6,794 nucleotides of DNA from Candidatus Cloacimonadota bacterium (GTDB lineage: Bacteria > Cloacimonadota > Cloacimonadia > Cloacimonadales > JAFGVF01): positions 1 to 6,794 of the forward strand of contig JAFGVF010000015.1 of NCBI GenBank assembly GCA_016938155.1, read 5' to 3'. The notes below the pieces were generated by a model. The model was not told the origin of the DNA. It was given only the letters and a program-made list of their open reading frames with translations, and did no database searches. Below are positions 6,131 through 6,794 of the stretch, piece by piece; the stretch's first letter is position 1, and each line of letters starts with the position of its first letter. The position numbers were made by a program, and so were the translations under genes.

Positions 6131-6794
6131 ATGAAGAAGATATATGTATTAATTGGACTTTTATGCCTATGGTCGCTATCCTTATTCTCTTCGGAGATAA
6201 AGGTAGCAAGCTCTGTCAATAGCGACACAATCGGTTTACAGGACATTCTTTCTTACAAGATAATGGTCTCGGGAGAAGATGGCAATGAAGTTAGCACCCC
6301 CGATTTACCGAGTATTCCGGGATTCTCTTTCAGGGATGTCCAAAGCTCTACCCAATCCTCTTTCAGCTGGGTCAATGGCAAGACAACTACCAGTTTCACT
6401 AAAACATTTACCTATTCCCTGATTCCTAAAGAGAAGGGACAACATACGATTCCGCCTGTTTCTTTTGAATTCAAAGGATTCACTTACAAAACTAAGCCGA
6501 TTGAAGTTAATGTGATTGACGGTTCGGTGAATTCAAGCAACACCAGAACTCGTAGACCCCGGTCTATTTTTGATGATTTCGGCAATGAACCTACCCAGAC
6601 TCAATCCCAGGACGGTGAGACATTCCTTGTATCGTCCGTAAATAAAAAGCGTGTTTACAAGGGTGAACCGGTAGAAGTGGAATACACTCTATATACAACA
6701 GAAAATATCACAGGACTTTCCATCTCCGATGAGAAGGATTACCCGGGTTATGGTAAGGATGAAGTTTATTCTGCTCGGGAGCTTAGATTAGAAA
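6131..6794 (+). CDS. batD: BatD, N-terminal part (runs off the right edge)
   Basis: The first 221 codons of BatD; the frame is still open at the window end. A signal peptide covers about 1-21 (MKK, hydrophobic core, LFSSE). The first beta-sandwich domain (about 22-130) shows family marks: DLPSIPGF at 58-65, the S-x-x-x-x-NGK stretch near 78-84, YSLIPKEKGQHTIPPVSF at 95-112 and GFTYKTKPIEVNV at 116-128. A linker with SIFDDFG (145-151) and Thr/Gln-rich residues follows. A second domain then begins (FLVSSVNKKRVYKGEPVEVEYTLYT, 165-189). Full-length BatD proteins are usually several hundred residues with more such domains, then a membrane helix and a helical tail, so most of the gene is missing here. 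The ATG at 6131 follows AAGAG with seven-base spacing and an in-frame stop at 6116-6118, so no longer N-terminus exists. BatD is the expected extracytoplasmic part of the complex. Confidence 0.92.
   Translation, partial: MKKIYVLIGLLCLWSLSLFSSEIKVASSVNSDTIGLQDILSYKIMVSGEDGNEVSTPDLPSIPGFSFRDVQSSTQSSFSWVNGKTTTSFTKTFTYSLIPKEKGQHTIPPVSFEFKGFTYKTKPIEVNVIDGSVNSSNTRTRRPRSIFDDFGNEPTQTQSQDGETFLVSSVNKKRVYKGEPVEVEYTLYTTENITGLSISDEKDYPGYGKDEVYSARELRLE

Noticed and set aside
6131..6196. Lipoprotein signal in BatD (Cys12 after GLL)
   Set aside because: The residue before Cys is Leu rather than Gly, Ala or Ser, and the Cys sits within the hydrophobic core; an ordinary signal peptide fits better.

Overview
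The window holds one stretch of closely packed genes, all on the + strand. It carries most of a Bat ('Bacteroides aerotolerance') locus: a MoxR-type AAA+ ATPase, a DUF58 protein, a small BatD-like membrane protein, the paired membrane VWA proteins BatA and BatB, the TPR protein BatC, and the first 221 codons of BatD, which runs off the right edge. A YfcE/MJ0936-type metallophosphoesterase gene precedes the locus and may be its first or second cistron. A possible gene tail overlaps the phosphoesterase start at the far left.

Layout: bases 1-38 may be the last codons of an unknown gene ending in an ATGA overlap. Phosphoesterase 35-535; 16-nt gap with a perfect AGGAGG; moxR 552-1541; 2-nt gap; DUF58 1544-2428; 2-nt gap; BatD-like protein 2431-3354; 8-nt overlap; batA 3347-4327; 1-nt overlap; batB 4327-5343; 7-nt gap; batC 5351-6043; 87-nt gap, the only loose junction, with a possible 11-codon upstream ORF; batD 6131 to the edge. 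I saw no rho-independent terminator, tRNA, rRNA, insertion sequence, CRISPR array or convincing promoter. The packing argues for one polycistronic transcript starting left of the window.

How the parts may work together (family knowledge plus inference): MoxR ATPases act as chaperone-like machines on VWA partners. DUF58 would be the cytoplasmic VWA-like partner. BatA and BatB each have membrane segments flanking a VWA domain with an intact MIDAS metal site. BatC offers TPR repeats and a long charged Gln-rich tail. BatD and the BatD-like protein place beta-rich domains outside the membrane. The biochemical job of Bat complexes is not settled; envelope maturation and stress resistance have been proposed.

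Organism: gene content and order fit the Bacteroidetes/Chlorobi/Fibrobacteres-like (FCB) lineages, and similar loci occur in spirochaetes. The DNA is AT-rich. Strong Shine-Dalgarno sites (AGGAGG, GGAGGA, AAGGAG) argue against a typical Bacteroidetes, which mostly lack them, and favour a relative such as Cloacimonadota or Marinimicrobia. That placement is inference. The locus is a recognised one; I found no clearly new system, only several local oddities.
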